A DNA stretch of 51,770 nucleotides from Streptomyces sp. LHD-70. GTDB taxonomy: Bacteria; Actinomycetota; Actinomycetes; Streptomycetales; Streptomycetaceae. The notes below the pieces were generated by a model. It made no database searches. It had not been told where the DNA came from and saw only the letters and a program-made list of their open reading frames with translations. Position numbers and translations under genes: made by a program. The stretch's first letter is position 1, and each line of letters starts with the position of its first letter. Shown one piece after another: positions 7,053 to 15,508 of this stretch. The stretch lies in contig NZ_JAVIFW010000004.1 of the NCBI RefSeq assembly GCF_031157275.1, positions 1 through 51,770 on the forward strand. The letters are read 5' to 3'.

Positions 7053-9455
7053 ATGGCTGGAGTACAACGGCGTACCGTCCTCGCGGCGATCGGCGGCACA
7101 GCCGCCCTGGGTGGCGCGGCCACCAGTGGGGCGCTCGGCGGCGGTACCGCTCGGGCCGCGGAGGCCACCGGTACCGCTCGGGCCGCGGAGGCCACCGGTA
7201 CCGCTCGGGCCGCGGAGGCCACCGGTACGAAGGACGCCGCGCCGACGCGCGAGGGGCCCCGCGCGGCCGGACGGTCCCGGCGGGCGGCAACGGCGCGACC
7301 GGACGACGACGAGATCGCCGCCCTCCTCGACCGGATGACGGTCGAGGAGAAGCTCGGCCAACTCCAGCAACTCTCCTGGGCGTTCGCCACCGGACCCGGC
7401 AACCCGGACAACAAGAAGGTCGAGGAGGCCGCCCGCGCGGGACGCCTCGGCTCGGTCCTCAACATGTTCGGCGCCAAGGACAGCAACCGGCTGCAGCGCA
7501 TCGCCGTCGAGCGGTCCCGGCTCGGCATCCCGCTGCTCTTCGGCCTCGACGTGATCCACGGCTGTCTGACCACCTTCCCCATCCCGCTCGCCCAGGCCGC
7601 GAGCTTCGACCCGGCGGTGACCGAGCGGGACGGCGCGGTGTCGGCGAAGGAGGCCCGGTCCAACGGCGTGCACTGGACGTTCTCGCCGATGATGGACGTG
7701 ACGCACGAGCCGCGCTGGGGCCGGATCGCCGAGAGCTGCGGCGAAGACCCTTATCTCACCGCCGAGTTCGCCGCCGCCAAGGTCCGCGGCTACCAGGGCG
7801 AGGACCTGTCCGCAGCGGACCGCGTCGCCGCCTGCGCCAAGCACTTCGCCGCGTACGGGGGAGCGGAGGGCGGGCGCGACTACAACACCGTCGATGTGTC
7901 CGAGTCCCGGCTGCGCAACCTCTATCTGCCTCCGTTCCAGGCCGCGTTGGACGCCGGAGCGGCCACCGTGATGGCCGCGTTCAACACCGTCAGCGGCGTC
8001 CCCGCGCACGGCAACAGCCACCTCCTCACCGAGATCCTGAAGGAGGAGTGGGAGTTCGACGGGGTGGTGGTGAGCGACTGGAACGGCGTGCAGGAGCTGA
8101 TCGCCCACGGCTTCGCCGCGGACGCCGCCGACGCCGCCCGGCTCAGCCTGAACGCGGGCCTCGACCTGGAGATGGTCAGCACCACCCTCGCCGACCACGG
8201 CAGGCAGCTCCTCAAGGAGGGCCGGATCCCGCAGGAACGCCTCGACGACGCGGTGACCCGCATCCTCCGCCTCAAGGCGGACCTCGGCCTCTTCGACCAG
8301 CCGTATGTGAAGGAGTCGCAGGCCGTCGAGGCGCCCTCCCCGCAGGCGCGCGCGGCCGCGCGCGAGGCGGCCGCGCGCTCGATGGTGCTCCTCAAGAACG
8401 ACAAGAGCACGCTGCCGCTCGACCCGGCCGCGGCGGGCATCGCCGTCGTCGGCCCCTTCGCCGACTCCGCCGACCTGCTCGGCACCTGGAGCTTCCCCGG
8501 AGCCCAGAAGAAGTTCCGCTCCGGGAAGGTCCTTGACGCGGTCCGTGCGGTGGCGCGCGACGCCGAGGTGACGTACGCGCGGGGGGTTGACCCGGCGGGC
8601 AAGGACACCTCGGGCATCGACGAGGCCGTCGCGGCGGCGGAGGCGGCCGAGGTCACGATCGTCGTCGTCGGTGAGGCGCCCGCGATCAGCGGTGAGGCCG
8701 CCGTGCGCAGCGAACTCGGCCTTCCCGGCGCCCAGGAGCAGCTGATCACGGCGATCGCGGAGACCGGCAAGCCGTTCGTCGTCGTCCTCGTCAACGGCCG
8801 CCCCCTGACCATCGGCGACTGGCTGGACCGCGCGCCCGCCGTCCTGGAGGCCTGGCACCCCGGCATCGAGGCGGGCCACGCCATCGCCGACGTCCTCTTC
8901 GGCACCGTCGCCCCCGGCGGCAAGCTGCCCGCGTCGTTCCCGCGCAGCGTCGGCCAGATCCCCGTGCACTACAACCACGAGAGCTCGGGACGCCCGTACG
9001 CGGCGGACAACAAGTACACCTCCCAGTACCTCGACCTTCCGCACGGCCCGCAGTTCCCCTTCGGGTACGGGCTCAGCTACACCACGTTCGCGGTGGGCGA
9101 GCCTCGCCTGAGCACGCCGCAGATCGACGCCGACGCCCTGCGCGGCGGCGACACCGTCGAGGTCGCCGTGGACGTACGCAACACCGGGAAGCGCGCCGGC
9201 GACGAGGTCGTGCAGCTGTACGTCCACGACCTCGCGGCGAGCATCGCCCAACCCGTGCGCCGCCTGCGGGGATTCCGCCGGGTCACCCTGCGACCCGGCA
9301 AGAGCCGGACCGTCCGCTTCCGCCTCGGCGCGGAGGACCTGGGCTTCTGGACCAACGACCCGACGGGCGAACTCCGTATCGAGCCCGGCCCGATCAATGT
9401 GTACGCGGGCAACAGCTCGACGACGAAGGCGAAGGCGACGCTGACGATCGGTTAG
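7053..9455 (+). CDS. Secreted glycoside hydrolase family 3 beta-glucosidase
   Basis: An 800-residue GH3 enzyme (BglX type) that releases terminal beta-linked glucose or xylose from oligosaccharides. The N-terminus has a twin-arginine-like signal (QRRTVLAAIGGTAALGG). An Ala/Thr-rich linker of three exact GTARAAEAT repeats follows, then the barrel domain starting at MTVEEKLGQLQQLSW. KHFAAYG is the conserved substrate-binding region, and the nucleophile is D342 in VVVSDWNG. The alpha/beta sandwich and a C-terminal fibronectin III-like domain (DVRNTGKRAGDEVVQLYV) complete the usual architecture. The ATG at 7053 has an AAGGG ribosome binding site. With xylA and xylB at 47-50 kb it could serve plant-polymer use, though it is not linked in an operon. 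Confidence 0.93.
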   Translation: MAGVQRRTVLAAIGGTAALGGAATSGALGGGTARAAEATGTARAAEATGTARAAEATGTKDAAPTREGPRAAGRSRRAATARPDDDEIAALLDRMTVEEKLGQLQQLSWAFATGPGNPDNKKVEEAARAGRLGSVLNMFGAKDSNRLQRIAVERSRLGIPLLFGLDVIHGCLTTFPIPLAQAASFDPAVTERDGAVSAKEARSNGVHWTFSPMMDVTHEPRWGRIAESCGEDPYLTAEFAAAKVRGYQGEDLSAADRVAACAKHFAAYGGAEGGRDYNTVDVSESRLRNLYLPPFQAALDAGAATVMAAFNTVSGVPAHGNSHLLTEILKEEWEFDGVVVSDWNGVQELIAHGFAADAADAARLSLNAGLDLEMVSTTLADHGRQLLKEGRIPQERLDDAVTRILRLKADLGLFDQPYVKESQAVEAPSPQARAAAREAAARSMVLLKNDKSTLPLDPAAAGIAVVGPFADSADLLGTWSFPGAQKKFRSGKVLDAVRAVARDAEVTYARGVDPAGKDTSGIDEAVAAAEAAEVTIVVVGEAPAISGEAAVRSELGLPGAQEQLITAIAETGKPFVVVLVNGRPLTIGDWLDRAPAVLEAWHPGIEAGHAIADVLFGTVAPGGKLPASFPRSVGQIPVHYNHESSGRPYAADNKYTSQYLDLPHGPQFPFGYGLSYTTFAVGEPRLSTPQIDADALRGGDTVEVAVDVRNTGKRAGDEVVQLYVHDLAASIAQPVRRLRGFRRVTLRPGKSRTVRFRLGAEDLGFWTNDPTGELRIEPGPINVYAGNSSTTKAKATLTIG
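7143..7223 (+). repeat. 27-bp perfect tandem repeat, three copies, inside the GH3 gene
   Basis: Three exact 27-bp copies (7143-7169, 7170-7196, 7197-7223), each starting GGTACCGCTCGGG, and the first bases of a fourth. The copies are identical at every base, including third codon positions. The period keeps frame and gives GTARAAEAT three times in the linker between the signal peptide and the catalytic domain. Confidence 0.95.
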
Positions 9456-9628
9456 GGCGGGGCCGCCGCCTGGCCTCCGGCCTGCTCCCCAAGAAGTTCC
9501 GGCTGAGCTGTCACATCTCCTCACGCCGCCGGGTCAGGGAAGTGACAACGCACCGGGTGGCCCGGTCCCGCGCCGTAACTCGTGGGACCGAGGCGGCGCC
9601 GGTGCCCGGCTGATGAGGAGATCGAAAC

Positions 9629-9976
9629 ATGTCTGTCGCACTTGTGGTCGTCACCGTGATCGCCGCCCTGATGGCGGGCTTCTCCGGCTTCGCCCTGCTC
9701 ACCCGCGCCGACTGGGTCGTCCAGGCCCTGGTCGCGTACGGCGTGCCCCGCACCTGGTGGAACCTCCTCGGCACCGCCAAGGCCGCGGGTGCCGCCGGGC
9801 TGCTCGCCGGACTGTTCGTGCCGGTCGTGGGGGTGGTCGCCGGGGTCTGCCTGGTCCTGTACTTCACCGGCGCCGTCGTGACCGTGCTCAGGGCTCGCTC
9901 GTACTCCCATGTGCCGTTCCCCCTGGTCTACGCGGCGCCGGTGGTCGCGGCCCTGGTGCTCGGTGCCGCCGGGTGA
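9629..9976 (+). CDS. Small DoxX-like integral membrane protein
   Basis: A 115-residue hydrophobic protein with four predicted membrane helices (residues about 3-22, 47-68, 69-87 and 96-113). The LLGTAKAAGAAGLLAGLFVP segment is typical of DoxX/DoxX-like proteins, which are associated with redox or respiratory membrane functions but seldom have a known reaction. GAGGAG at 9615-9620 is a good ribosome binding site for the ATG at 9629. It stands alone, 173 bases after the GH3 gene. Confidence 0.8.
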   Translation: MSVALVVVTVIAALMAGFSGFALLTRADWVVQALVAYGVPRTWWNLLGTAKAAGAAGLLAGLFVPVVGVVAGVCLVLYFTGAVVTVLRARSYSHVPFPLVYAAPVVAALVLGAAG

Positions 9977-10216
9977 GGCCCGCCGGGGGCGGCGACAGGG
10001 CGGCGAGCGGCGGACCCGCACGGGTACCGGCCTGACAATGGCCCCGCCGCGCTTCTGTTCCTCCTGCTGCGGCTCTTCGCGGTGTCGCACTACTACTGTC
10101 CGGATTCCTCAAAGTGCTCACCGCGCGGGACCGGGAGTTCCTGATCCTGTCGGACGGGTGGTCACCTCACGCGAGGAGGCGTCGGGCGGGCACGGAAGCG
10201 CCTGCCCTGTCGCGCC

Positions 10217-11670
10217 TCACCGCGACCGGACGCGACGCGGGTCGACCGGTGTGAACACCCCGAGCCGGTCCTCGATCGCCTGGGCCGCGTCCAGGCACAG
10301 GTCCTCGCGGAAGGCGCGGCCCACCACCTGGACGCCCGCGGGCACGCCGTCGACGAGCCCGGTCGGGACTGCCACGCCCGGCACGCCGACGAAGCTGGTC
10401 GCCGTGCACAGGCGCATGCCCCGGGCGACTCGGTCCCGCCCCGCCGTATCCCGCGACTCCAGGCCCGGCTCGACCGGCGCTTCGGTGAAGACGGGACCGA
10501 GCAGCAGCGGGTACGTGTCCAGGAACTCGGCCCAACTGCGCCGGATGTTCATCCACGTACCCATCAGCTTCATGAACTCCGGCACGCTCGCGGGTCCTGC
10601 CTGGTCCATCGCCAGCTGGATGTACCGGTCGCCGCCGTCGCCGAGCAGCGTGCGCACCACTGGCCAGGCGGCGGAGAACTCGGTGAGCGTGATCCGCCCG
10701 TACGCCTCGAGGGCCTCGTCGAGCCGCGGCACGTCCTCGACCTCCCGGACGTCGTACCCGGCGTCGCGCAGCGCGCCCGCCGCGCGCTCCACGGCTCCAC
10801 GGATCGCCGGGTGCACCCCCTGCCCGCCGGGGTCGGCGACGACGGCGACCTTCACGGGTCCGGGGAGCGGCGGGCCGTACGCGGGGACCGGCACCGCGCG
10901 GGGGTCGCGCGGGTCGGTCCCGGCGAGCACCTCATACGCGCTGCGCAGATCCCGCACGCTGCGGCCAGCGGGCCGTCGACGACGAGGTTCTGCGAGGCAG
11001 GGCCCGGGTCGTCGGGGCCGGCCATGCGGTGGTCGGCGGGAAAGCGGCCCGTGGTCGGCTTCAGGCCTGCGACCCCGCAGAACTGGGCCGGGATGCGGAT
11101 CGAACCGCCGGAGTCGTTGCCGAGGCCGAGCGCCGCCATGCCGGTCGCGACGGCCACGCCGTCCCCGCCGCTGGTGCCGCCCGGCGTGACCTCCGGGTCC
11201 CAGGGGCTGAGGGTCTCGCCGAAGAGTTCGCTGCGCGGGTGCATGCCCGCGAGGATCAGCGTCGGCATGTTGCTGTGCCCGATCGGAATGGCCCCGGCCG
11301 CGCGCAGGCGGGCCACCGGGGGAGCGTCCGCCGGTGCGACCAGGTCGCGGAAGCGCGGCGACCCGTACGTCGTGGGCACGCCCTCGATCGCCGTCGTCTC
11401 CTTGACCGTGAACGGCACACCGGCGAGCGGCCCGAGCTCCTTGCCCGCCGCGCGGCTCCGGTCGACCTCCGCGGCCGCCTCGCGCGCCTGCTCCCCGAGG
11501 AGCTGGGTCACGGCGTTCACCTGCGGGTTCGTCGCGGCGATGCGCTCCAGGTGGCTGTCGACGAGTTCGACCGCGGAGATGCGCCCGTCCCTTACGGCCG
11601 CGGCTTGTTCGGTGGCGGTCATGCGCCACGGAGACGCTGGTGCAGAGGTCGGGTTCACGGAGGTGTTCAT
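10217..11670 (-). pseudogene. Amidase-signature enzyme broken by a one-base deletion
   Basis: An amidase-signature hydrolase (GatA/FAAH superfamily) in two frames. From the ATG at 11670 the first frame holds Lys of the Ser-cisSer-Lys triad (TVKETTAIEG), the cis-Ser region GGTSGGDG and the nucleophile region DSGGSIRIPA, and stays correct to DGPLA. The C-terminal half (RSVRDLRSAYEVLAG and on to the stop at 10217) continues in another frame. One extra G in the GG at about 10963-10964 on the + strand would join them into a 484-residue protein of normal length. Either the gene is a recent pseudogene or the base was missed in sequencing. It is divergent from a TetR gene with paired operators between them. 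Confidence 0.85.
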
Positions 11671-11699
11671 GGCGGGCCTTCCGGCAGGGCAGGTCTTTT

Positions 11700-11750
11700 C
11701 CGATGCGCTTGCATCGGAACCGTATCCGATGAACTGATGCGCTTGCATCG
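11700..11750. promoter_or_regulatory. Paired palindromic operators between amidase and tetR
   Basis: CGATGCGCTTGCATCG at 11701-11716 is a 6-4-6 inverted repeat, extended to CCGATGC/GCATCGG at 11700-11717. A second copy, TGATGCGCTTGCATCG, lies at 11735-11750, 34 bp away centre to centre. Both lie in the gap between the two divergent starts, as expected for a TetR repressor that controls itself and the amidase. Confidence 0.8.
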
Positions 11751-11827
11751 AATAAACTCGCCCGCAGCGGTACAGAACCCGGCACCAGAGAGAAGCCGAA
11801 ACAGGCACCACAGAGAGAGAAGCGCCC

Positions 11828-12451
11828 ATGCCCAAGCAGGTGGACCACGAAGGCCGCCGCCGTCAGATCGCCGAGGCCGTCTGCCTGCTCGCCGACGAAC
11901 GCGGCCTGGAAGGCGTCACGTTGCGCGACGTCGCCGAGCGCGCGCAGGTCTCCATGGGGGCCGTGCAGCGCTGCTTCCGCACGAAGGACGAGATGCTCAC
12001 CTTCACGCTCGGGCACGTCGGTGAGCGCGTCACCGAACGCGTGCGGGCCCGGCTGCTCAGCAGCCCCGCCCAGTCGGCGGGGAGCGCGCTCGGGTACGCG
12101 GCCACCGAGGTCGCCCTGCTGCGTGCGGAGCACCGCACCGAGGCGCGCGTGTGGCTCGCGTTCGTCGCGCAGGCCGCCGTCAGCGAGACGCTCGCGGCGA
12201 CGCTGCGCGCCAACTACGCCGCCCTGCAAGGCCTGTTCACCGACCTCATCACGGAGGCGTCCGGCCGCCGGCCGGCCGACGGCGTTCAGCCCCCGGACGC
12301 CCAGCGCGCCGCCCGTACCCTGCTCGCTCTGACGGACGGCCTCACCGCGCACGTCCTCATCGGCCACCTCACGCCGAGCGAGGCCCATGGCGTCCTGCAC
12401 GCCCACCTCGACGCGCTCTGGAACCAGCCGGGCGAGGCGGACCGTGCGTAG
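11828..12451 (+). CDS. TetR/AcrR-family transcriptional regulator
   Basis: A 207-residue TetR-family regulator. The N-terminal helix-turn-helix spans about residues 11-55 (RQIAEAVCLLADERGLEGVTLRDVAERAQVSMGAVQRCF broken by family-typical positions). The rest is a helical ligand-binding domain. It has the BetI-like core TLRDVAERAQVS followed by RTKDEML. It is divergent from the frameshifted amidase, and two near-identical palindromes in between are the likely operators. It probably represses both genes until the amidase substrate appears. The ligand is not identifiable. Three 9-bp direct repeats follow directly after its stop. Confidence 0.9.
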   Translation: MPKQVDHEGRRRQIAEAVCLLADERGLEGVTLRDVAERAQVSMGAVQRCFRTKDEMLTFTLGHVGERVTERVRARLLSSPAQSAGSALGYAATEVALLRAEHRTEARVWLAFVAQAAVSETLAATLRANYAALQGLFTDLITEASGRRPADGVQPPDAQRAARTLLALTDGLTAHVLIGHLTPSEAHGVLHAHLDALWNQPGEADRA

Positions 12452-12819
12452 CGCCCCACGCGCCCCACGCGCCCCACGGGCCGCGGCGTCACCCTCCTCG
12501 CCGGCTGCTACCAGCTCGGCGGCGCCCACACCCCACCCGAGGACGTACGAGCCGTAGCCCACGCCGTCGAGCTCGACAACCTCAACTCGTAGAACGCCCC
12601 GGCGGCCTGCTCGACCAGGCCGACGCCCTCGCGTACGCCTGCCTCCTGGCCCGCGCGGTGCACGCCCGGGGCGACGTGGAGTACGACCGCGGCGACTGCG
12701 AGGCCGCCTGTCGCACCTGACCTGGGGCCGGAGTTTGTCCGTCACCCCGCGCGACCGCGACGTCCGGCCCGCTGGTGCTGCCGGTTTCACTAGGCCCTGT
12801 TGTGCCGGGAGTTCCGACG
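12452..12819. other. Gene-free stretch with 9-bp repeats and possible gene debris
   Basis: Three exact copies of CGCCCCACG (12452-12478) follow the tetR stop directly. Coding-like but broken stretches follow on the + strand: one frame reads GVTLLAGCYQLGGAH and stops after VELDNLNS, and a second frame continues with LLDQADALAYACLLARAV to a TGA near 12720. These could be the remains of a decayed gene. I could not identify the family. No intact gene is supported. Confidence 0.4.
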
Positions 12820-13299
12820 TCAGGCCAGCGCCCGTACCGCCGCGAGTGCCCGGTCCGCGTGGGCGCTCATGCGGAACTCGCTGCGGACCACCTCGACGAC
12901 GCGGCGCCCGGCGCCGATGACGAACGTCGCCCGCTTCGTCGGCAGCAGCGCCAGGCCGCGCGCCACCCCGAAGCGGCCCCGTACGACACCCTCCGGGTCC
13001 GAGAGCAGCGGAAAGCCGAGGGAGTGCTTCTCGGCGAACTCCTGCTGCCGCGCCACCTCGTCCGAGCTGATGCCGACCGGCCGTGCGCCCGCCGCCGCGA
13101 ACTCGGCGGCCAGGTCACGGAAGTGGCAGGCCTCGGCGGTACAGCCCGGGGTGAGGGCGGCCGGGTAGAAGAACAGCACCACCGGGCCCTCGGAGAGGAG
13201 GCCCGAGAGCGATGTGGGCTGCCCCTGCTCGTCGGGCAGCGAGAAGTCCTCCACCACGGAGCCGACTTCGACCCGACGGCCACGCTGCTGTGCACTCAT
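12820..13299 (-). CDS. Peroxiredoxin (BCP/AhpC-TSA family)
   Basis: A 159-residue thiol peroxidase that reduces peroxides with electrons from thioredoxin-like partners. It has the thioredoxin fold with VVLFFYPAALTPGCTAEACHF. The Cys in PGCT is the peroxidatic residue, and the second Cys five residues later matches BCP-type atypical two-Cys enzymes. The protein is about the normal length for the family. The ATG at 13299 overlaps the stop of the upstream DoxX-type gene (ATGA), so the two are one operon. No nearby OxyR or other redox regulator was seen. Confidence 0.92.
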   Translation of the reverse strand: MSAQQRGRRVEVGSVVEDFSLPDEQGQPTSLSGLLSEGPVVLFFYPAALTPGCTAEACHFRDLAAEFAAAGARPVGISSDEVARQQEFAEKHSLGFPLLSDPEGVVRGRFGVARGLALLPTKRATFVIGAGRRVVEVVRSEFRMSAHADRALAAVRALA

Positions 13300-13715
13300 A
13301 CGGCACCCTCCGAGGACCGGGCCACGCTGCGGGCCCACAGGATCAGCGGCGCCTGCAGCGGTACGCGCGCGTACGCGACGTTCCGCAGCGGCGCCGGGCG
13401 GTTCCGCCAGTCCACCGCCATCTGCACGTTGGCGGGCAGCACCCCGACGAAGAACCCCGCCGCGGCCTTCGCGGCGACCGCGCGCGTACGCGGCACCGCG
13501 ACGCCCGCGGCCAGGGCCAGTTCCACCGCACCGCTCGCGTACGTCCAGGCCCGCGGCGAACCGGGAAGGGCCCTCGGCACGAGCGCGTCGAACACCTTCG
13601 GCGCGACGAAGTGCGCGGCCCCCGCACCGGCGAGCAGACCGGCCAGGAAAACGGGGGAGCGGGACGTCCGGGACGCTCGGGGCGTCCCGGGGGCGGGAGT
13701 TCGGGGCGTACGCAC
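13296..13715 (-). CDS. DoxX-family membrane protein coupled to peroxiredoxin
   Basis: A 139-residue DoxX-type membrane protein with helices around LAGLLAGAGAAHFVAPKVFD, the AVELALAAGVAVP segment and AAKAAAGFFVGVLPANV. The A-H-F and P-K-V-F-D-x-L-V-P signature is typical of the group. The GTG at 13715 was chosen because GGAGG lies six bases upstream and the codons before it do not look coding. The stop overlaps the peroxiredoxin start, giving a two-gene operon. The pairing suggests a membrane-linked redox or peroxide-detoxification unit (inference). Confidence 0.8.
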   Translation of the reverse strand: MRTPRTPAPGTPRASRTSRSPVFLAGLLAGAGAAHFVAPKVFDALVPRALPGSPRAWTYASGAVELALAAGVAVPRTRAVAAKAAAGFFVGVLPANVQMAVDWRNRPAPLRNVAYARVPLQAPLILWARSVARSSEGAV

Positions 13716-14021
13716 AGAGGCCTCCGAGGCAGGGGGAAACGGCACCGACGGAAGTGCGGCGCCGTGCCGCGACGTTACCGGAGAGTATCGGTGCGGTCGA
13801 CGGCGCGGCCCCCGGGGCCGCCGCTCCACACCCGCGCCCCCGCGCACAACCCCCGCAGCAGGTCCCCGCCCGAGCTGTGGGCAACCCCTGGGCCGCCTGG
13901 GTCTGCGTCGTCGCCATGAACGCCCTCGGCCCGGTCTACGCCTGGCTCTCCCGCCGCCTCGCCTTTCCGGTCGCCCTGGACGGCGGTACGGAACGGGTGC
14001 CCGGGCAGTCCCGCAGCGACG
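13716..14021. other. Intergenic stretch, promoter of the DoxX/peroxiredoxin operon
   Basis: The minus-strand promoter of the operon should lie around 13730-13800, where TTACCGGAGAGTATCGG is the least GC-rich part. The + strand at about 13880-13980 has a hydrophobic coding-like stretch (AWVCVVAMNALGPVYAW) without a plausible start or ribosome binding site. I do not call a gene there. Confidence 0.35.
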
Positions 14022-14786
14022 TCACAGCGCGGCCCAGCCCCCGTCCACCGGAAGCACCGCACCGTTGATGAACGAGGCCTCCTCGGAGGCGAGGAAGACG
14101 ATCGCGGCCGCCTGCTGCTCGGGTGTGGAGACCCCGTTGATGAGTCCGAGCACCGGGGCGATGGCGGCCGCGCCGGGGGAGTCCGGGGCCACGTCGACCT
14201 GAATGCCCGTCATGGTCGGCCCCGGGCCGACGGCGTTCGCGCGGATGCCCTGGTCGCGGTACATCGCCGCGACGCTCTTCACCAGGCCGACCACCCCGTG
14301 CTTGCTCGCGGTGTACGCGGCGCCCGCGGCGCCTCCGCGCAGCGCCGCCTCCGACGCGGTGAACACGATCGAGCCCCGCCCCGCCGCCACCATGTGCGGC
14401 AGCACGGCCCGCGTCAGCAGGAACGGCGCGGTCAGGTTGATCCGTACGACCCGCTCCCACTCGGTGTCGTCGGTCTCGCCGAGCCGGGACATCCGGTCCA
14501 TGACGCCCGCGTTGTTGGCGAGGACGTCTATCGCGCCCAACTCCTCGACGGCGGTGGCCGCGACGCGGTCCACGACGTCCTGCTCGCTGAGGTCACCGAC
14601 GACCGCGCAGGCGCTGCCGCCGGCCGTCCGTATCTCCTCGACGACCGCACCGGCCTGTTCCTCCCGCAGATCCGCGATGAGCACCTTGGCACCCCGGCGG
14701 GCGAAGTCGAGCGCGGCGGCCCGGCCGATGCCGGACGCGCCTCCGGTGACGACGACGCCGCGGCCTGCGAAATTCTGGGTGCTCAC
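14022..14786 (-). CDS. Short-chain dehydrogenase/reductase (classical SDR)
   Basis: A 254-residue NAD(P)-dependent oxidoreductase. The cofactor motif is TGGASGIG (residues 14-21), NNAG is present, and the catalytic set is the Ser in VFTASEA plus the YTASK motif. It ends in the usual FINGAVLPVDGGW. All key residues are intact, so it should be active on a hydroxyl or carbonyl substrate that cannot be named. It lies 83 bases downstream of a MarR gene on the same strand and may be its target, though a possible hairpin lies between them. Confidence 0.92.
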   Translation of the reverse strand: MSTQNFAGRGVVVTGGASGIGRAAALDFARRGAKVLIADLREEQAGAVVEEIRTAGGSACAVVGDLSEQDVVDRVAATAVEELGAIDVLANNAGVMDRMSRLGETDDTEWERVVRINLTAPFLLTRAVLPHMVAAGRGSIVFTASEAALRGGAAGAAYTASKHGVVGLVKSVAAMYRDQGIRANAVGPGPTMTGIQVDVAPDSPGAAAIAPVLGLINGVSTPEQQAAAIVFLASEEASFINGAVLPVDGGWAAL

Positions 14787-14841
14787 GCTGCTCCTGGGAA
14801 GGTTCGGTGCGGTACGAGGGGGAGGAGGCGGGGGGAGTCCC

Positions 14842-14862
14842 CGGGCCCGAGTGCTTCGGCCC
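14842..14862 (-). terminator. Possible hairpin after marR
   Basis: CGGGCCCGA and TCGGCCCG flank a GTGCT loop, with one bulge, directly after the MarR stop. It could attenuate read-through into the downstream SDR gene. No T-tract is present. Confidence 0.35.
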
Positions 14863-14869
14863 GAGGGCT

Positions 14870-15331
14870 TCAGGGGCGCGGCCAGGGGCGGCCGCCGATC
14901 CGCTCGATGTCGGTGTTGAAGCGCTTCAGGTAGGCGGCGAACTCGGCCACGTCCTCCTCCGCCCAGTCGGCCATGATCGCCTCCAGGCTCTCGACGATGC
15001 CCTCGCGCTCCGCGTCGAGCCGCTGCTCTCCCTCGGCCGTGATGCGGAACTTGCGGGCCATCCCGCCCTCGGGGTCAGGGATGCGCTCGACAAGTCCTGA
15101 CCGCATGGCCGCCGCCGTCTGCCGGTTGAGGGTGGACGCGTCGAGCCCGAAGGCGTCGCAGAGCTGCCCGATGGACATCGGCCCCTGCATCCGGATCCGG
15201 CTCAACAGGATGTACGCGCTGCGGTCGAGGGTGCTGCCCTTGCTGCGGCCCTTCGACTTGTGCAGGTGCAGATAGCGGCCGAGCAGCATCTGCTCGTACT
15301 CCACCTGGCGTGTGGCGTCGGCGTTGTCCAT
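14870..15331 (-). CDS. MarR-family transcriptional regulator
   Basis: A 153-residue MarR-type winged-helix repressor. The DNA-binding core runs from about residue 40 to 110 (YILLSRIRMQGPMSIGQLC, then DASTLNRQTAAAMRSGLVER), with a wing at DPEGGMARKFRIT. Dimerisation helices flank it. It lies between two SDR genes on the same strand. A nested palindrome region just upstream (15402-15450) is its likely operator. Phenolic or other small-molecule ligands are usual for the family; none can be named here. Confidence 0.9.
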   Translation of the reverse strand: MDNADATRQVEYEQMLLGRYLHLHKSKGRSKGSTLDRSAYILLSRIRMQGPMSIGQLCDAFGLDASTLNRQTAAAMRSGLVERIPDPEGGMARKFRITAEGEQRLDAEREGIVESLEAIMADWAEEDVAEFAAYLKRFNTDIERIGGRPWPRP

Positions 15332-15401
15332 GGGGTCGGTCTCCTTGTTGCCGTCCGGGAAGCGTGACGGTCGCTCCCCGGCGCCATGTCTACCACGGGC
15401 C

Positions 15402-15450
15402 GTGCATCATCCATACGGCATGGATCGTACATGGAGTATGCATGATGCAC
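15402..15450. promoter_or_regulatory. Nested inverted repeats upstream of marR
   Basis: GTGCATCAT (15402-15410) pairs with ATGATGCAC (15442-15450). Inside lie TCCAT (15410-15414) with ATGGA (15420-15424), and TGCATGATGCA (15439-15449) is itself palindromic. The AT content is clearly above the surroundings. The position fits autoregulation of the MarR gene. Confidence 0.65.
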
Positions 15451-15508
15451 ATCCCCGTCGGGCGGGCGTAGGGGAGTGGAGACCGGCCCAAGGCCGGCCC
15501 GTGTGGTC

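Noticed and set aside
6870..9524. Very long open frame on the minus strand opposite the GH3 gene
   Set aside because: It mirrors the GH3 coding strand and has no recognisable domain; long antisense frames are an artefact of G/C-rich third positions. The same applies to antisense frames at 1652-3304, 35919-38441 and 47542-50250.
12480..12720. Small gene after tetR
   Set aside because: Two coding-like stretches lie in different frames, with an early stop, no plausible start and no identifiable family; treated as possible debris.
13880..14035. Hydrophobic coding-like stretch upstream of the DoxX gene
   Set aside because: No start codon with a ribosome binding site, and the frame is open far beyond in both directions into sequence that is not coding-like.
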